Positions 17,799 through 26,530 are shown, counted from the stretch's first letter. The stretch is DNA of 56,288 nt from Bacteroidales bacterium UBA3834 (GCA_002392965.1 DGIA01000038.1:1-56288); one strand, 5' to 3'. The notes: generated from the letters alone by a model not told the origin. Numbers and translations: made by a program.

Positions 17799-17933
17799 GC
17801 AACGGTACCCATGTTTTTGAACTTGCTGAACGTCAACAAGAAGAAGCGCGAGCCACCGTAAGGGATGGCCGGGAACGGCGTGCCATGGATGAGGCGAAGC
17901 TGGACGGGATGAGGTTCGTGGCGGGAGGCTGAG

Positions 17934-17961
17934 GGAAAAGAAAAGCAGGGTAGCACCCTGC
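17934..17961 (-). terminator. Probable original rnc terminator
   Basis: GCAGGGT (17945-17951) pairs with ACCCTGC (17955-17961) over a 3-nt loop, followed on the minus strand by TTTTCTTTT. It stands about 30 nt after the detached rnc 3' end at 17990-18046. Confidence 0.8.
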
Positions 17962-17989
17962 TCACTATCCACTATTCACAGGCCACTGG

Positions 17990-18046
17990 CTACTCCGCTG
18001 CGGGAGCGGCGGCCATAAGGGCCTTGTAGGTCTTCTCGGCGGCCAG
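17990..18046 (-). pseudogene. Detached 3' end of rnc (outer direct repeat of the inserted cassette)
   Basis: Bases 17991-18046 match 19426-19481, the true 3' end of rnc, at 55 of 56 positions. The minus strand reads LAAEKTYKALMAAAPAAE plus a TAG stop (TAA in the intact gene). Because the hairpin terminator lies beside this copy, it is probably the original gene end, displaced by the insertion of the two-gene cassette. Confidence 0.9.
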
Positions 18047-18089
18047 AGTACTAATGTATCAACGAGATGCTCATCTATATCAAAAAAGA

Positions 18090-18860
18090 CTATACTTGCT
18101 CCTCGGGATTAACATTGAATTCTTCATTGAAGAATTTTTTCATCTTCGTGTCCAAATGAGAAATTTCTTGGCACATAAACTCACACGTAAAATCGTAAAT
18201 CGGCTTAACCGTACCCCACTCTGTTGCAGATCTGAACTTTAATTTGTCTGCATAATAGTTGACAAGCTTCCTGTTTTCCGAATCATCAGCAGCAAAAAGG
18301 TACAAATATTGACACCCCACTTGTTTTTTTATTTTCAAAACAAGAGGAACCACAAAACGCCAAAATATTACAATGCCTATTTGTGGGAATTTATTCTTTG
18401 CGCGCCATTTATTAAAATCATAGTTATCATTACGATAGAAATGGGCCAACTCGATTGCGGAAAAAGTATGGCGACCTCGTGTCATCAATGCATTGCCATC
18501 AATAGCCAAGTCATTTTTGAGTTGTGTTTGCTCAATATCAACGCCCTTCGCCTCGGCATATTCAACAAAACTCTTTTCCTTATCTGTTGTAAGATATGGA
18601 TAAATAAACTCATCATAAAGCATGCCACATTTGAGGGAAAAATAAAACATTATATTCCCTTCAGCATCCGAGACCAAATAATAGGCAACCGTACCAACTG
18701 CATCCTCTTCTGAGGCTTCGTTTCTCAACGAGCACTTTTTCTCATTGATATGAGTGTTCTCAAATGAGGAAATCTTTCGTAGCAAACAATCATCACAATC
18801 CGATAGCCTCTTAACTTGTAGCTGATTAAGCGCTTCTTCTTGTTCCCTCGTAATTCTCAT
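18090..18860 (-). CDS. GNAT-like protein, putative toxin partner of the Panacea-domain protein
   Basis: This 256-aa protein has a GNAT acetyltransferase-like pattern. An early beta region reads AYYLVSDAEGNIMFYFSL; later come SAIELAHFYRND, a QIGIVIFW segment where the acetyl-CoA loop should be, and the typical end CQYLYLFAADDSENRKLVNYYADKLKF. The N-terminal CDDCLL and ENTHINEKKC pairs may bind metal. It starts within the stop of the upstream antitoxin-like gene (ATGA overlap), the usual layout of antitoxin then toxin. Base composition is clearly AT-rich against rnc and fabF. The toxin role is inferred from the pairing; an ordinary acetyltransferase is the alternative. Confidence 0.7.
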   Translation of the reverse strand: MRITREQEEALNQLQVKRLSDCDDCLLRKISSFENTHINEKKCSLRNEASEEDAVGTVAYYLVSDAEGNIMFYFSLKCGMLYDEFIYPYLTTDKEKSFVEYAEAKGVDIEQTQLKNDLAIDGNALMTRGRHTFSAIELAHFYRNDNYDFNKWRAKNKFPQIGIVIFWRFVVPLVLKIKKQVGCQYLYLFAADDSENRKLVNYYADKLKFRSATEWGTVKPIYDFTCEFMCQEISHLDTKMKKFFNEEFNVNPEEQV

Positions 18861-19369
18861 TGGACAGCCTGTGTCTGGAATTCACGCCACACCTTGAGTA
18901 ACTCACATCTCTTTCTGTACCGCATGGCATCTTCACGGATGTCCGACATATCCATTTCCTCTCCCAATCCATTGTTCTCCAGCATTCTTTTTCTGGCTCT
19001 TTGCCAAGAAATCTCTCCATGAGAAATAGAACTCAAAAGCATAGAATCGCTTCCTGCCAATTCATCCATAACTGAAGCAACAATATGAACTGATGAGGCC
19101 GATATCACGGGACATCGATTCTCCAAATAACCAGACTTGTACATTGCACGGATTGCAGGAATAACTGGTCCATATTTCCAGGCGTGGAACACTGCATCAA
19201 ACATGGGATTACCAGTCTCTGCAATAGACTTTCTTTGCACAAAATACAATAATTTGTGCAGTTTCATCTCATCGATTCCACGACAAAAACGCTGCTTATA
19301 TTGATAACAAATATAAGAAGCAATGTCTATAACATCTTCCATTCCAGTAAGTTTCTCGATTTTCTGCAA
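18857..19369 (-). CDS. Panacea (DUF4065, SocA-like) domain protein, putative antitoxin
   Basis: This 170-aa protein has a clear Panacea/SocA core at residues about 12-85: IASYICYQYKQ, then KLHKLLYFVQRKSIAETGNP and FDAVFHAWKYGPVIPAIRAM. Panacea domains act as antitoxins for many unrelated toxins, and SocA is also a proteolysis adaptor. It is the first gene of the cassette and overlaps the GNAT-like gene by 4 nt. The start may be Met1 or Met10; the promoter at 19384-19415 lies just upstream. The C-terminal half (90-170) is not conserved in a way I recognise and may be the partner-binding part. Confidence 0.85.
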   Translation of the reverse strand: MQKIEKLTGMEDVIDIASYICYQYKQRFCRGIDEMKLHKLLYFVQRKSIAETGNPMFDAVFHAWKYGPVIPAIRAMYKSGYLENRCPVISASSVHIVASVMDELAGSDSMLLSSISHGEISWQRARKRMLENNGLGEEMDMSDIREDAMRYRKRCELLKVWREFQTQAVQ

Positions 19370-19383
19370 ACCTTTTTCGCGGA

Positions 19384-19415
19384 CAAAGATATGTTTTTTT
19401 TTCTAAATCAACAAA
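19384..19415 (-). promoter_or_regulatory. Perfect Bacteroidota promoter of the Panacea/GNAT cassette
   Basis: On the minus strand TTTG (19412-19415), 20 nt, then TATCTTTG (19384-19391). It lies between the rnc stop codon (19425) and the first cassette gene, so the insert carries its own promoter with a very short leader. Confidence 0.85.
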
Positions 19416-19424
19416 AAAAACTTT

Positions 19425-20153
19425 TTACTCCGCGGCGGGAGCGGCGGCCATAAGGGCCTTGTAGGTCTTCTCGGCGGCCAGCTGCTCGGCGGCCTTGATG
19501 GTGTATTCGATGGCCGACTGCTGGGGCTGCCCGTCGATATTGACCCGGCACTCGTATTCCCTCCTCCCCTCGCGGTCGCGCACCATGGAACGCACGATTT
19601 CAAAAGTGACCTTTTTTTTATTCTTCTGCCCCCAGTCGATGAGCTTGCCCTTGTAGTTCCAGTCGGTGGTGGCCAAGGCGTCGATGTCCAGGTAGGTGCA
19701 GAGGAGTTTGTCGATGATAAGATGTCTGGTAAAGCGGAATCCCTTCTCCAGATAGATGGCTCCGATCAGCGCCTCGAAGGCGTCGCCGCCCATGCTCTTG
19801 AAGGCGCCGTCCTGGCCCTTCTGGTGCTCCACCAGCTCGGTCAGCCCCAGCTTGCGGGCCAGCCCGCCGAGGCTCTTGCGGCTGACTATCTTGGAGCGCA
19901 TCTCGGTGAGGAATCCCTCCCCTTTCAGGGGGTATTTCTTGTACAGATATTCCGCCACGATGGCACCCAGCATGGCGTCGCCCAGATACTCCAGTCGCTC
20001 GTTGTTGACACGATGGCCGTGATCTATCGAGGACGACGAGCGGTGCGTCAGGGCGATATGATACAACTCCGCATGCCTGGGCGTGAAGCCAAGCACATTC
20101 TTGAAAAAGGCATAAAACTCGGGATTCTCCTTCTTCCGGGTAAACAATGTCAT
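19425..20153 (-). CDS. rnc: Ribonuclease III
   Basis: RNase III cleaves double-stranded RNA in rRNA and mRNA processing. It has 242 aa. The nuclease signature NNERLEYLGDAMLG and the second acidic motif GGDAFEALIGAIYLEKG are intact; a C-terminal dsRNA-binding domain follows (GKLIDWGQKNKKKVTFE to EQLAAEKTYKALM). The last 18 codons and stop lie in the inner direct repeat (19426-19481) and appear to have been supplied by the inserted cassette without changing the protein. It starts 2 nt after the fabF stop. Confidence 0.97.
   Translation of the reverse strand: MTLFTRKKENPEFYAFFKNVLGFTPRHAELYHIALTHRSSSSIDHGHRVNNERLEYLGDAMLGAIVAEYLYKKYPLKGEGFLTEMRSKIVSRKSLGGLARKLGLTELVEHQKGQDGAFKSMGGDAFEALIGAIYLEKGFRFTRHLIIDKLLCTYLDIDALATTDWNYKGKLIDWGQKNKKKVTFEIVRSMVRDREGRREYECRVNIDGQPQQSAIEYTIKAAEQLAAEKTYKALMAAAPAAE
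19426..19481. repeat. Inner 56-bp direct repeat (3' end of rnc) bounding the cassette
   Basis: It is identical to 17991-18046 except for one base (a synonymous change in an Ala codon). The unit from 17991 to 19425 is 1435 bp, the apparent size of the insertion. This resembles attL/attR repeats left by integrases that target gene ends, but no integrase is present. Confidence 0.9.
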
Positions 20154-20155
20154 GC

Positions 20156-21400
20156 TCAGTATTTTCTAAAGGCGAGACACACATTGTGGCCACCGAAGCC
20201 GAAGGCGTTGCTGAGGGCGAAGTTCACCTCGCGGCGCTTGGCCTGGTTGAAAGTGAAGTCGAGTGCCGGGATCTCGGGGTCGTCGGTGAAGTGGTTGATG
20301 GTGGGCGGAATCATCCCGTTGTCGATGGTGAGGATGGTGGCGATGGCCTCCACGGCGCCGGCGGCGCCCAGCAGGTGGCCGGTCATCGACTTGGTGGAAT
20401 TGATGCCCATCTTGTAGGCGTGGTCGCCAAAGAGGCCGACGATGGCCTTCGGCTCCGAGATGTCGCCGATGGGCGTCGAGGTGCCGTGGGTGTTGATGTG
20501 ATCCACATCGGTGAGGGCCATACCCGACTCCACCACCGCCTGGCGCATGGCGTCGATGACGCCCAGCCCCTCGGGGTGCGAGGCCGTGATGTGGTAGGCG
20601 TCGGCCGAAAGGCCCACACCCGTCACCTCGGCATAAATCCTGGCTCCACGGGCCAAGGCATGATCCAGCTCCTCCAGCACCAGCGTGCCGGCGCCTTCGC
20701 CCAGCACGAAACCGTCGCGGTCCTTGTCGAAAGGACGCGAGGCCGTCTGCGGGTCGTCGTTACGCGTAGAGAGGGCTCGCATGTTGCCGAAACCGCCGAT
20801 GCCCACCTCGGTGACAGCACACTCGCTGCCGCCGGCAATCATGGCATCGGCCTTGCCCAGACGGATCAGGTTGAAGGCGTCGCCGATGGCGGCTGCCGAC
20901 GAGGCGCAGGCGGCCACCGTGCAGTAGTTCGGCCCGCGCAAGCCGTACCGGATGGCAATCTGTCCGGCACAGATATCTGTGATAACCTTGGGTACCCAGT
21001 AGGGGCTGAACCGCGGCGTGCGGTCGTGGGTGGCATATTCGATGATTTCGTCCTGCAGGCTGGTCACTCCGCCCATGCCGGAACCCCACACCACGCCGAA
21101 GCGCGACTTGTCGATGTTCTCGTCCGTCAAGCCGGCATTGCGCAGGGCCTCATCGACGACCACCAGGCCATATACGGTATAACCGTCAAGAAGACGCATC
21201 TCCTTGCGGTCGAAATGCTCCAATGCATCGAAACCTTTCAGCTCCGCTGCAATACGACATTTGAATTTGGCTGCATCGAAGCGCGTTATCGGGCCTCCGC
21301 CACTTACTCCGGCGACCAACGACCGCCACAGTTCGTCAACATTGTTTCCAATGGGGGTCAGCGCCCCGAGACCCGTAACAACAACTCTTTTCAACTCCAT
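20156..21400 (-). CDS. fabF: 3-oxoacyl-[acyl-carrier-protein] synthase II
   Basis: FabF carries out chain-elongating condensation in fatty acid synthesis. The 414-aa protein has the active-site cysteine in TVAACASSAAAIGDAF, the two histidines in NTHGTSTPIGD and KSMTGHLLGAAG, and the C-terminal NAFGFGGHN. It lies between acpP and rnc, the classic acpP-fabF-rnc order. Confidence 0.98.
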   Translation of the reverse strand: MELKRVVVTGLGALTPIGNNVDELWRSLVAGVSGGGPITRFDAAKFKCRIAAELKGFDALEHFDRKEMRLLDGYTVYGLVVVDEALRNAGLTDENIDKSRFGVVWGSGMGGVTSLQDEIIEYATHDRTPRFSPYWVPKVITDICAGQIAIRYGLRGPNYCTVAACASSAAAIGDAFNLIRLGKADAMIAGGSECAVTEVGIGGFGNMRALSTRNDDPQTASRPFDKDRDGFVLGEGAGTLVLEELDHALARGARIYAEVTGVGLSADAYHITASHPEGLGVIDAMRQAVVESGMALTDVDHINTHGTSTPIGDISEPKAIVGLFGDHAYKMGINSTKSMTGHLLGAAGAVEAIATILTIDNGMIPPTINHFTDDPEIPALDFTFNQAKRREVNFALSNAFGFGGHNVCLAFRKY

Positions 21401-21435
21401 CCCGGGTTGTTTGAGGTTGATACGTCATTTAGTAA

Positions 21436-21479
21436 CAGAACGTTGAAACACCCCTCGTCCGGGGTACTCCAACGTTCTG
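21436..21479 (-). promoter_or_regulatory. Long bipartite hairpin between acpP and fabF
   Basis: CAGAACGTTG (21436-21445) and CAACGTTCTG (21470-21479) form a perfect 10-bp stem, with an inner ACCCC/GGGGT stem. It follows the acpP stop by 12 nt and has no T-run, so it is more likely an mRNA stabiliser or a processing site than a terminator. Confidence 0.7.
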
Positions 21480-21491
21480 GTGAAAGAAGTG

Positions 21492-21728
21492 TTACTTCTT
21501 GTTGTTCTCGATGAAAGCGATGGCGTCGCCAACGGTGACAATCTTCTCAGCTTCCTCGTCAGGAATAGAAAGGTCAAACTCTTTCTCAAGCTCCATGATC
21601 AGCTCGACAGTGTCCAGCGAATCGGCACCCAGATCATTGGTGAAACTGGCCTCGGGAACAACCTGACTTTCTTCAACACCCAATTTGTCGGTAATGATAC
21701 TGACAACTTTAGTAGCAATTTCTGACAT
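21492..21728 (-). CDS. acpP: Acyl carrier protein
   Basis: This 78-aa acidic four-helix protein carries growing acyl chains on phosphopantetheine. The attachment serine is Ser37 in GADSLDTVELIMELE. It is the first gene of acpP-fabF-rnc and has its own promoter. Confidence 0.98.
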   Translation of the reverse strand: MSEIATKVVSIITDKLGVEESQVVPEASFTNDLGADSLDTVELIMELEKEFDLSIPDEEAEKIVTVGDAIAFIENNKK

Positions 21729-21759
21729 TTTTCTGTGTTTTTAATGTTAAAATCGGCTG

Positions 21760-21789
21760 CAAAGAAAAGAAAATTTTCTGACATGACAA
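21760..21789 (-). promoter_or_regulatory. Probable promoter of acpP-fabF-rnc
   Basis: On the minus strand TTG (21787-21789), 19 nt, then TTTCTTTG (21760-21767), one base off the TAnnTTTG consensus; it lies about 32 nt before the acpP ATG. Confidence 0.55.
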
Positions 21790-22189
21790 CATTTTTTAAC
21801 ATTTCACGCCCTCTCCGGAAAGATAATCCCTTGAATTAAAACAGAGTGCATTTTAATTTTTTTTAACGAAACATGCCCCGTTCCGCCGCACTTCTCTCCC
21901 TCAAAAAGTCGTTTCATGGCAAAATCGGCCCTCCCTGCCCCGTGCTTTCTGCAAAAACAGCCTTAAAAAACGCTGAAACATGCTGATAATCTGACACATC
22001 AGCTATTATATACCAATTATTCCACTGATACTCAACAAATAAGCCCTTATGACCTCCTGGATACTGAGTGATGACTATATAAAATGTATAGAGGGAGTAT
22101 ATAGTCACAGCCTTTTCATCGCTGAGAATGAATCCATTACACATACAATAAAAGCATAACCAGCTGAAAGTCAGCCGCGATAAAAAAAC
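21790..22189. other. Intergenic stretch with a hairpin; weak minus-strand open frame
   Basis: No convincing gene lies between acpP and purN. A 76-aa open frame (21914-22144, minus) has plausible composition but no recognisable motif and no promoter. A perfect 10-bp stem TGACTATATA/TATATAGTCA (22072-22081, 22098-22107) lies inside it. Confidence 0.4.
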
Positions 22190-22222
22190 TTTGTCTTCAT
22201 TTCATTTTTATTGCTATCTTTG
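22190..22222 (+). promoter_or_regulatory. Perfect Bacteroidota promoter of purN
   Basis: TTTG (22190-22193), 21 nt, TATCTTTG (22215-22222), about 30 nt before the purN ATG. Confidence 0.85.
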
Positions 22223-22252
22223 CATCATCAAACCACAAACAAAAACCCGCTC

Positions 22253-22831
22253 ATGAACACCCCTGTCCGACTGGCGATTCTCGGTTCCGGCAACGGCACC
22301 AACGCACAACAAATCAGCGAATACTTTGCAGGACGCACCGACGTGGAGGTCGCGTGTATCATATATAATAAAAAGGACGCCTATATCGCCCAGCGGGCGA
22401 AAAACCTCGGAATCGAAAGCCATTATTTCGGCCGCAGCGACTTCTTCCAGAACGGGAATGTGCTGAAATACCTGGCAGAGAAGAAGGTGGATTGGGTGAT
22501 ACTGGCCGGCTTCCTCTGGCTCGTGCCCGAGGATATGCTCGCGGCCTACCCCAACCGCATCATCAACATACACCCTGCCTTGCTGCCGAAGTACGGAGGC
22601 AAAGGCATGTACGGGCATCATGTGCATGAAGCCGTGGTGGCCGCCGGCGAGCACGAGAGCGGCATCACCATCCACATTGTGGATCGTCACTATGATCGCG
22701 GAACCACCTTGTTCCAAGCACGTTGTAGCGTGACTCCGGATGACACACCCGACTCCTTGGCCGCCAAGATACACCTGCTGGAGAAGGAGCATTTCCCGAG
22801 GGTGATTGACGAGACGATAAAGCACTCATAG
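22253..22831 (+). CDS. purN: Phosphoribosylglycinamide formyltransferase
   Basis: PurN uses 10-formyl-THF for the third step of purine synthesis. It has 192 aa. The nucleotide-binding start LAILGSGNGTN, the catalytic NIHPALLPKYGGKGMYG and the ITIHIVDRHYDRG aspartate region are present. I chose the ATG at 22253 because the -7 box at 22215-22222 rules out the upstream in-frame ATG at 22211. It is followed after 1 nt by a glycosyltransferase. Confidence 0.96.
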   Translation: MNTPVRLAILGSGNGTNAQQISEYFAGRTDVEVACIIYNKKDAYIAQRAKNLGIESHYFGRSDFFQNGNVLKYLAEKKVDWVILAGFLWLVPEDMLAAYPNRIINIHPALLPKYGGKGMYGHHVHEAVVAAGEHESGITIHIVDRHYDRGTTLFQARCSVTPDDTPDSLAAKIHLLEKEHFPRVIDETIKHS

Positions 22832-22832
22832 C

Positions 22833-23966
22833 ATGCGTATTGCCATCAACACAAGGCTTCTGGTCAAAGGCAAGATGGACGGCATCGGGTGGTTCACCTA
22901 CGAGACCGTCAAACGGATGGTCAAGGCGCATCCCGAGCATACTTTCTATTTGTTGTTCGACCGAAAGCCGTCGAAGGAATTCCTCTTCTCCGGCTGCCGC
23001 AATGTTATACCGGTGGTTTTGTACCCTCCCGCAAGGCATCCCATACTTTGGTGGGCATTCTTCGAAGGCGCTGTTTCCATGGCTCTTAAGCGTCATCATA
23101 TTGACCTTTTTCTCTCTCCTGACGGTTTCATGCCCCTGCACTCCGACATCCCGACACTAACCGTCATCCACGACATCAACTTTGAGCATAGTACGGATAA
23201 TCTGCGTCCTTCGCACCAGCGCTACATGACCCATTTCTTCCCACGATTTGCGAAGAAAGCCACCCGCATCGCCACGGTGTCGGCATATTCAAAAAACGAC
23301 ATCAGCAACACCTACCATATTGATTCCAAGAAGATTGATGTAGTATATGACGGAGCACACGAAGGCTATCGGCATCACTCGGAAGAGGAGAAAACGGCCA
23401 TCCGGAGGCGCTTCACCGACGGAAAGCCCTACCTGATTTTCATCAGCACAATCCTCAAACGGAAGAACCTGGCCAACCTGTTGCGTGCCTTCGACAAGAT
23501 AAAACAGGAGGACACCACCGGTTTGAAACTTGTCGTAGTGGGCAGCAGGGTATGGTGGCAGGACGAACTGGCGGAAGCCTACGACAACATGGCCAACCAA
23601 TGCGATGTCATCATGCCCGGCCATGTGGAACCCGAGGAGCTCTCGGCTTTGCTCTCGGCCGCCGAAGCATTGGTCTATCCCTCATACTTTGAGGGATTTG
23701 GAATACCTATTCTTGAGGCCATGTATGCCGAGACAGCGGTAATTGCCTCATGCACCACATCCATGCCCGAGGTCGGAGGCGAGGCTGTCCTCTACATCGA
23801 CCCATCCCAACCTGACGATATTGTCCATGCTATCAAGCAATTGTCCATCCATTCAATCCGCGAGGAGTATATCGCAAAAGGACGGATACAGCGAACCAAG
23901 TTCAGCTGGGATATAACAACCGACCTGCTGTGGGAGAGTATGATGAAAACCGTTGATTCGAAATGA
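22833..23966 (+). CDS. Glycosyltransferase family 4 (GT-B fold)
   Basis: This 377-aa retaining glycosyltransferase transfers a sugar from a nucleotide donor, probably on a surface polysaccharide or lipid-linked glycan. Motifs seen: INTRLLVKGKMDGIGWFTYE near the N-terminus, FISTILKRKNLANLLRAF at the start of the donor domain, and the EX7E segment EGFGIPILEAMYAE. No signal peptide is visible, so it acts in the cytoplasm. Substrate is unknown. It lies between purN (1-nt gap) and an OmpA-like gene (4-nt overlap). Confidence 0.9.
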   Translation: MRIAINTRLLVKGKMDGIGWFTYETVKRMVKAHPEHTFYLLFDRKPSKEFLFSGCRNVIPVVLYPPARHPILWWAFFEGAVSMALKRHHIDLFLSPDGFMPLHSDIPTLTVIHDINFEHSTDNLRPSHQRYMTHFFPRFAKKATRIATVSAYSKNDISNTYHIDSKKIDVVYDGAHEGYRHHSEEEKTAIRRRFTDGKPYLIFISTILKRKNLANLLRAFDKIKQEDTTGLKLVVVGSRVWWQDELAEAYDNMANQCDVIMPGHVEPEELSALLSAAEALVYPSYFEGFGIPILEAMYAETAVIASCTTSMPEVGGEAVLYIDPSQPDDIVHAIKQLSIHSIREEYIAKGRIQRTKFSWDITTDLLWESMMKTVDSK

Positions 23967-25105
23967 TACGTCGTTGGACAACCCTGTGGGGTCTGCTGGC
24001 GCTGCTTCAATGTGGACTTGCACAAGATTCTACTACTAGAAATCTGGTGCACAACCCCTCGTTCGAAGCACATACCGCCTGTCCTCAACGCATTGACGCC
24101 ATCGGCACCATGCGGGAGGTGGAAGCCTGGTGGCAACCCACCAAAGGAAGCAGCGACTATTTTCATCCATGCGGAGGTCGGGAGTGCCAGGTGCCGAGAA
24201 ACAAAATGGGATTCCAGTCAGCACATTCAGGCACAGCCTATTGCGGCATCTACTGTTCAAAAGAGAACTATCGGGAATACCTTCAGACGGAATTGAAGGA
24301 ACCCCTCCGCAAAGGATGCCGCTACCGAGTCAGTTTTTGGGCAAGTTTGGCGGACAAATCGCCCTACGCCGTAGCCACCCTCGGGGCTTTGCTCACTCCC
24401 GGGCGTATCTCCGATACCACCTGGAATATCCTGATGGACAACGAAATCACCGAACTCGAAAACGGTCAAAAGCAAATCATCTCCACCTACTACAAGCCCC
24501 AGGTGGTCCATCCATCCAGATTCGTCATAATCTATATGGACCAATGGAACGAGATTACCGGCGAATTCACCGCTACGGGTGGGGAGAAGTACCTGACTAT
24601 CGGAAATTTCAACTCGTTTAACCACTCAAATGTAGTCGAGACCCATGCCGAGAACACCGTCCTTCCCGGCGCTTATTACTATATTGACGACATATCTGTC
24701 GTGTGTCTGGATTGTAACGACGAGACTCAAGTCATCGACACCGTTCCCGCGCCCCAAAAAGGAGATATCATCACCCTCCGCAACGTATTGTTTGATACCG
24801 ACAAGAGTGACATCCTGCCGCAGTCGTACCACGACCTGCTTACCCTTATCACACTTCTGAACGAACACCCCACCATGCACATCGAGCTGCGTGGGCATAC
24901 CGACAACCAGGGCACTGCCGAACGCAACCGCATCCTCTCCGAAGCCAGAGCCGAAGCTGTGGCCAACTATCTGATGGCACATGGGATTGACCGCAGCCGC
25001 CTCACCTGGCACGGCTTTGGAAAGAGCCTGCCTGTTGATACCAATGATACTCCCGAAGGTCGTCAGAACAACCGCCGTGTAGAATACAGGATTCTCTCTA
25101 AATAA
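23963..25105 (+). CDS. OmpA-family protein with N-terminal carbohydrate-binding-like domain
   Basis: This 380-aa exported protein has a signal peptide (about residues 1-20), then a beta-sandwich-like domain (NLVHNPSFEAHTACP to GAYYYIDDISVVCLDC), typical of Bacteroidota surface proteins. The C-terminal OmpA peptidoglycan-binding domain shows NVLFDTDKSDILPQS, ELRGHTDNQGTAERN, LSEARAEAV and GFGKSLPVD. It probably tethers the outer membrane or a surface structure to peptidoglycan. Its ATG overlaps the glycosyltransferase stop, and a strong terminator follows. Confidence 0.88.
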   Translation: MIRRWTTLWGLLALLQCGLAQDSTTRNLVHNPSFEAHTACPQRIDAIGTMREVEAWWQPTKGSSDYFHPCGGRECQVPRNKMGFQSAHSGTAYCGIYCSKENYREYLQTELKEPLRKGCRYRVSFWASLADKSPYAVATLGALLTPGRISDTTWNILMDNEITELENGQKQIISTYYKPQVVHPSRFVIIYMDQWNEITGEFTATGGEKYLTIGNFNSFNHSNVVETHAENTVLPGAYYYIDDISVVCLDCNDETQVIDTVPAPQKGDIITLRNVLFDTDKSDILPQSYHDLLTLITLLNEHPTMHIELRGHTDNQGTAERNRILSEARAEAVANYLMAHGIDRSRLTWHGFGKSLPVDTNDTPEGRQNNRRVEYRILSK

Positions 25106-25125
25106 TAATAGATGAATTAATAAAT

Positions 25126-25160
25126 AGAAGAGGGCCTCTCGCATGAAAGGCCCTCTTTTA
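25126..25160. terminator. Bidirectional terminator between convergent OmpA-type genes
   Basis: AGAGGGCCT (25129-25137) pairs with AGGCCCTCT (25148-25156), followed by TTTTA on the plus strand and a weaker T-rich tail on the minus strand. It serves both 23963-25105 and ompA (stop at 25180). Confidence 0.85.
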
Positions 25161-25179
25161 TTGGTGTAAGTCTATGAGA

Positions 25180-26460
25180 CTATTCAATCACACGGTAGAA
25201 GCTGACGCGACGGTTGAGGGCGTACTGCACATCACCGAAGGGAGCGCTCTTACCCTTGAAGTCAACATCGATGCGATCCTCGGCGATGCCATACTTCTTG
25301 ACGAGGAGGCGCTTGACCTCTTTGGCACGCTTTTCGGAGAGCTTCATGTTGTACTGGTCGCTGCCAGTGTAGTCAGCAAAACCAATCACCTGGATCTTCA
25401 CGTCGGAGTTGTCTTTCATCACGCGGGCAACGGCTTTCACCTTGTCCATTTCCTCCTCGCTGACCTCCCACTCGTTCACGTCATACTGAACCGAGAAGGG
25501 CATAGCGTAGTAGTTGATCTGATCGGCTTTGATCTTGTTGATGACCTCCTGCAGGCTGTCGGCAGCAGCGGAGTTGACCTTGCCCTCATTGTTGGCAAGA
25601 GCCTCGGCAAGCTGATCCTCGAGCTCGGCGATGCGGTTCTCAAGCTTCTTGGTATCGACATTGTTGTCGGCAACCTGCTGCTCGAGAGCGGCGACCTGGG
25701 TGTTGAGGGCACCGAAGTTCTCCTGGGTGAGCATCGACTTCTGGGCGGCAATGGCCTGGTCGGCGGCGGTCACACCAAAGTTGTAGGCATAACCCAGACG
25801 CACCAAAGCGTGCATCTTGTCCCACTGATAGAACTTGGCGGTGAAGACATTGGGCACATCGGTAGCATCGAGAGCATACTCCAGGAAGAGGCTGCTTGCA
25901 TCGGTGAAACGATAGCTGAAGCCCAGACCGGCATTCAGGTAAGGACGCCAGAAACCGAGGTTACCATCCTGATAACGGGTCTCGGCCATCTCGCCCTTGT
26001 CCATGCGGCTGTTGATGGAGACACCGGCACCAGCGAGGAAGTAGAAGCTGTGACGACGGTCGGGGTCATAACCCTTGAACATGTCCGTGAACGATCCAAC
26101 GATGTTGATGCTCGCGGTCATGTAACGGGTCATCTTGTAACCCTGTGCATCATACACAGTACGCTCGCCATTGACGGAAGCATCCCAGAAGGTGGGCATG
26201 CTAAAACGGTAACGTGTGCTGAACGCATGGTTCAGTCTGTGCTGGAAGAACAGGTCCATACCGGCATTGGTGGACATCTTCCACTTCAAGCCGCTCTGCT
26301 GAGCAAGCTCGTGCATGTAGTCAACTGAGGTACCAATTGACCAATTGCTCCAGAAACCATAGCGAGGATATTCCACCTTGCCAGTGTTTTGTGCAAAGGC
26401 GCTCATCGAGGCCAGAAGAACTGACATCACAACGCCCATCTTGATTAATTTTTTCAGCAT
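25180..26460 (-). CDS. OmpA-family outer membrane protein
   Basis: This 426-aa major porin-like protein begins with a signal peptide (ending ASMSAFAQ). An eight-strand barrel follows (about 30-235), then a coiled-coil linker (TQVAALEQQVADNNVDTKKLENRIAEL in part), and a C-terminal OmpA peptidoglycan-binding domain (QVIGFADYTGSDQYNMKLSE, KEVKRLLVKKYGI). It should link outer membrane and peptidoglycan. It is monocistronic with a perfect -7 box and a shared terminator. Confidence 0.93.
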   Translation of the reverse strand: MLKKLIKMGVVMSVLLASMSAFAQNTGKVEYPRYGFWSNWSIGTSVDYMHELAQQSGLKWKMSTNAGMDLFFQHRLNHAFSTRYRFSMPTFWDASVNGERTVYDAQGYKMTRYMTASINIVGSFTDMFKGYDPDRRHSFYFLAGAGVSINSRMDKGEMAETRYQDGNLGFWRPYLNAGLGFSYRFTDASSLFLEYALDATDVPNVFTAKFYQWDKMHALVRLGYAYNFGVTAADQAIAAQKSMLTQENFGALNTQVAALEQQVADNNVDTKKLENRIAELEDQLAEALANNEGKVNSAAADSLQEVINKIKADQINYYAMPFSVQYDVNEWEVSEEEMDKVKAVARVMKDNSDVKIQVIGFADYTGSDQYNMKLSEKRAKEVKRLLVKKYGIAEDRIDVDFKGKSAPFGDVQYALNRRVSFYRVIE

Positions 26461-26530
26461 ATCAGTGTTTTTTTAAGTTTTTTATTTGCTTATTATATGT
26501 TCATTCGATTTGTTCCACACAAATTTTGTG

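Noticed and set aside
21914..22144. 76-aa minus-strand frame between acpP and purN
   Set aside because: No motif, no promoter, and a perfect hairpin inside; not supported enough to call a gene.
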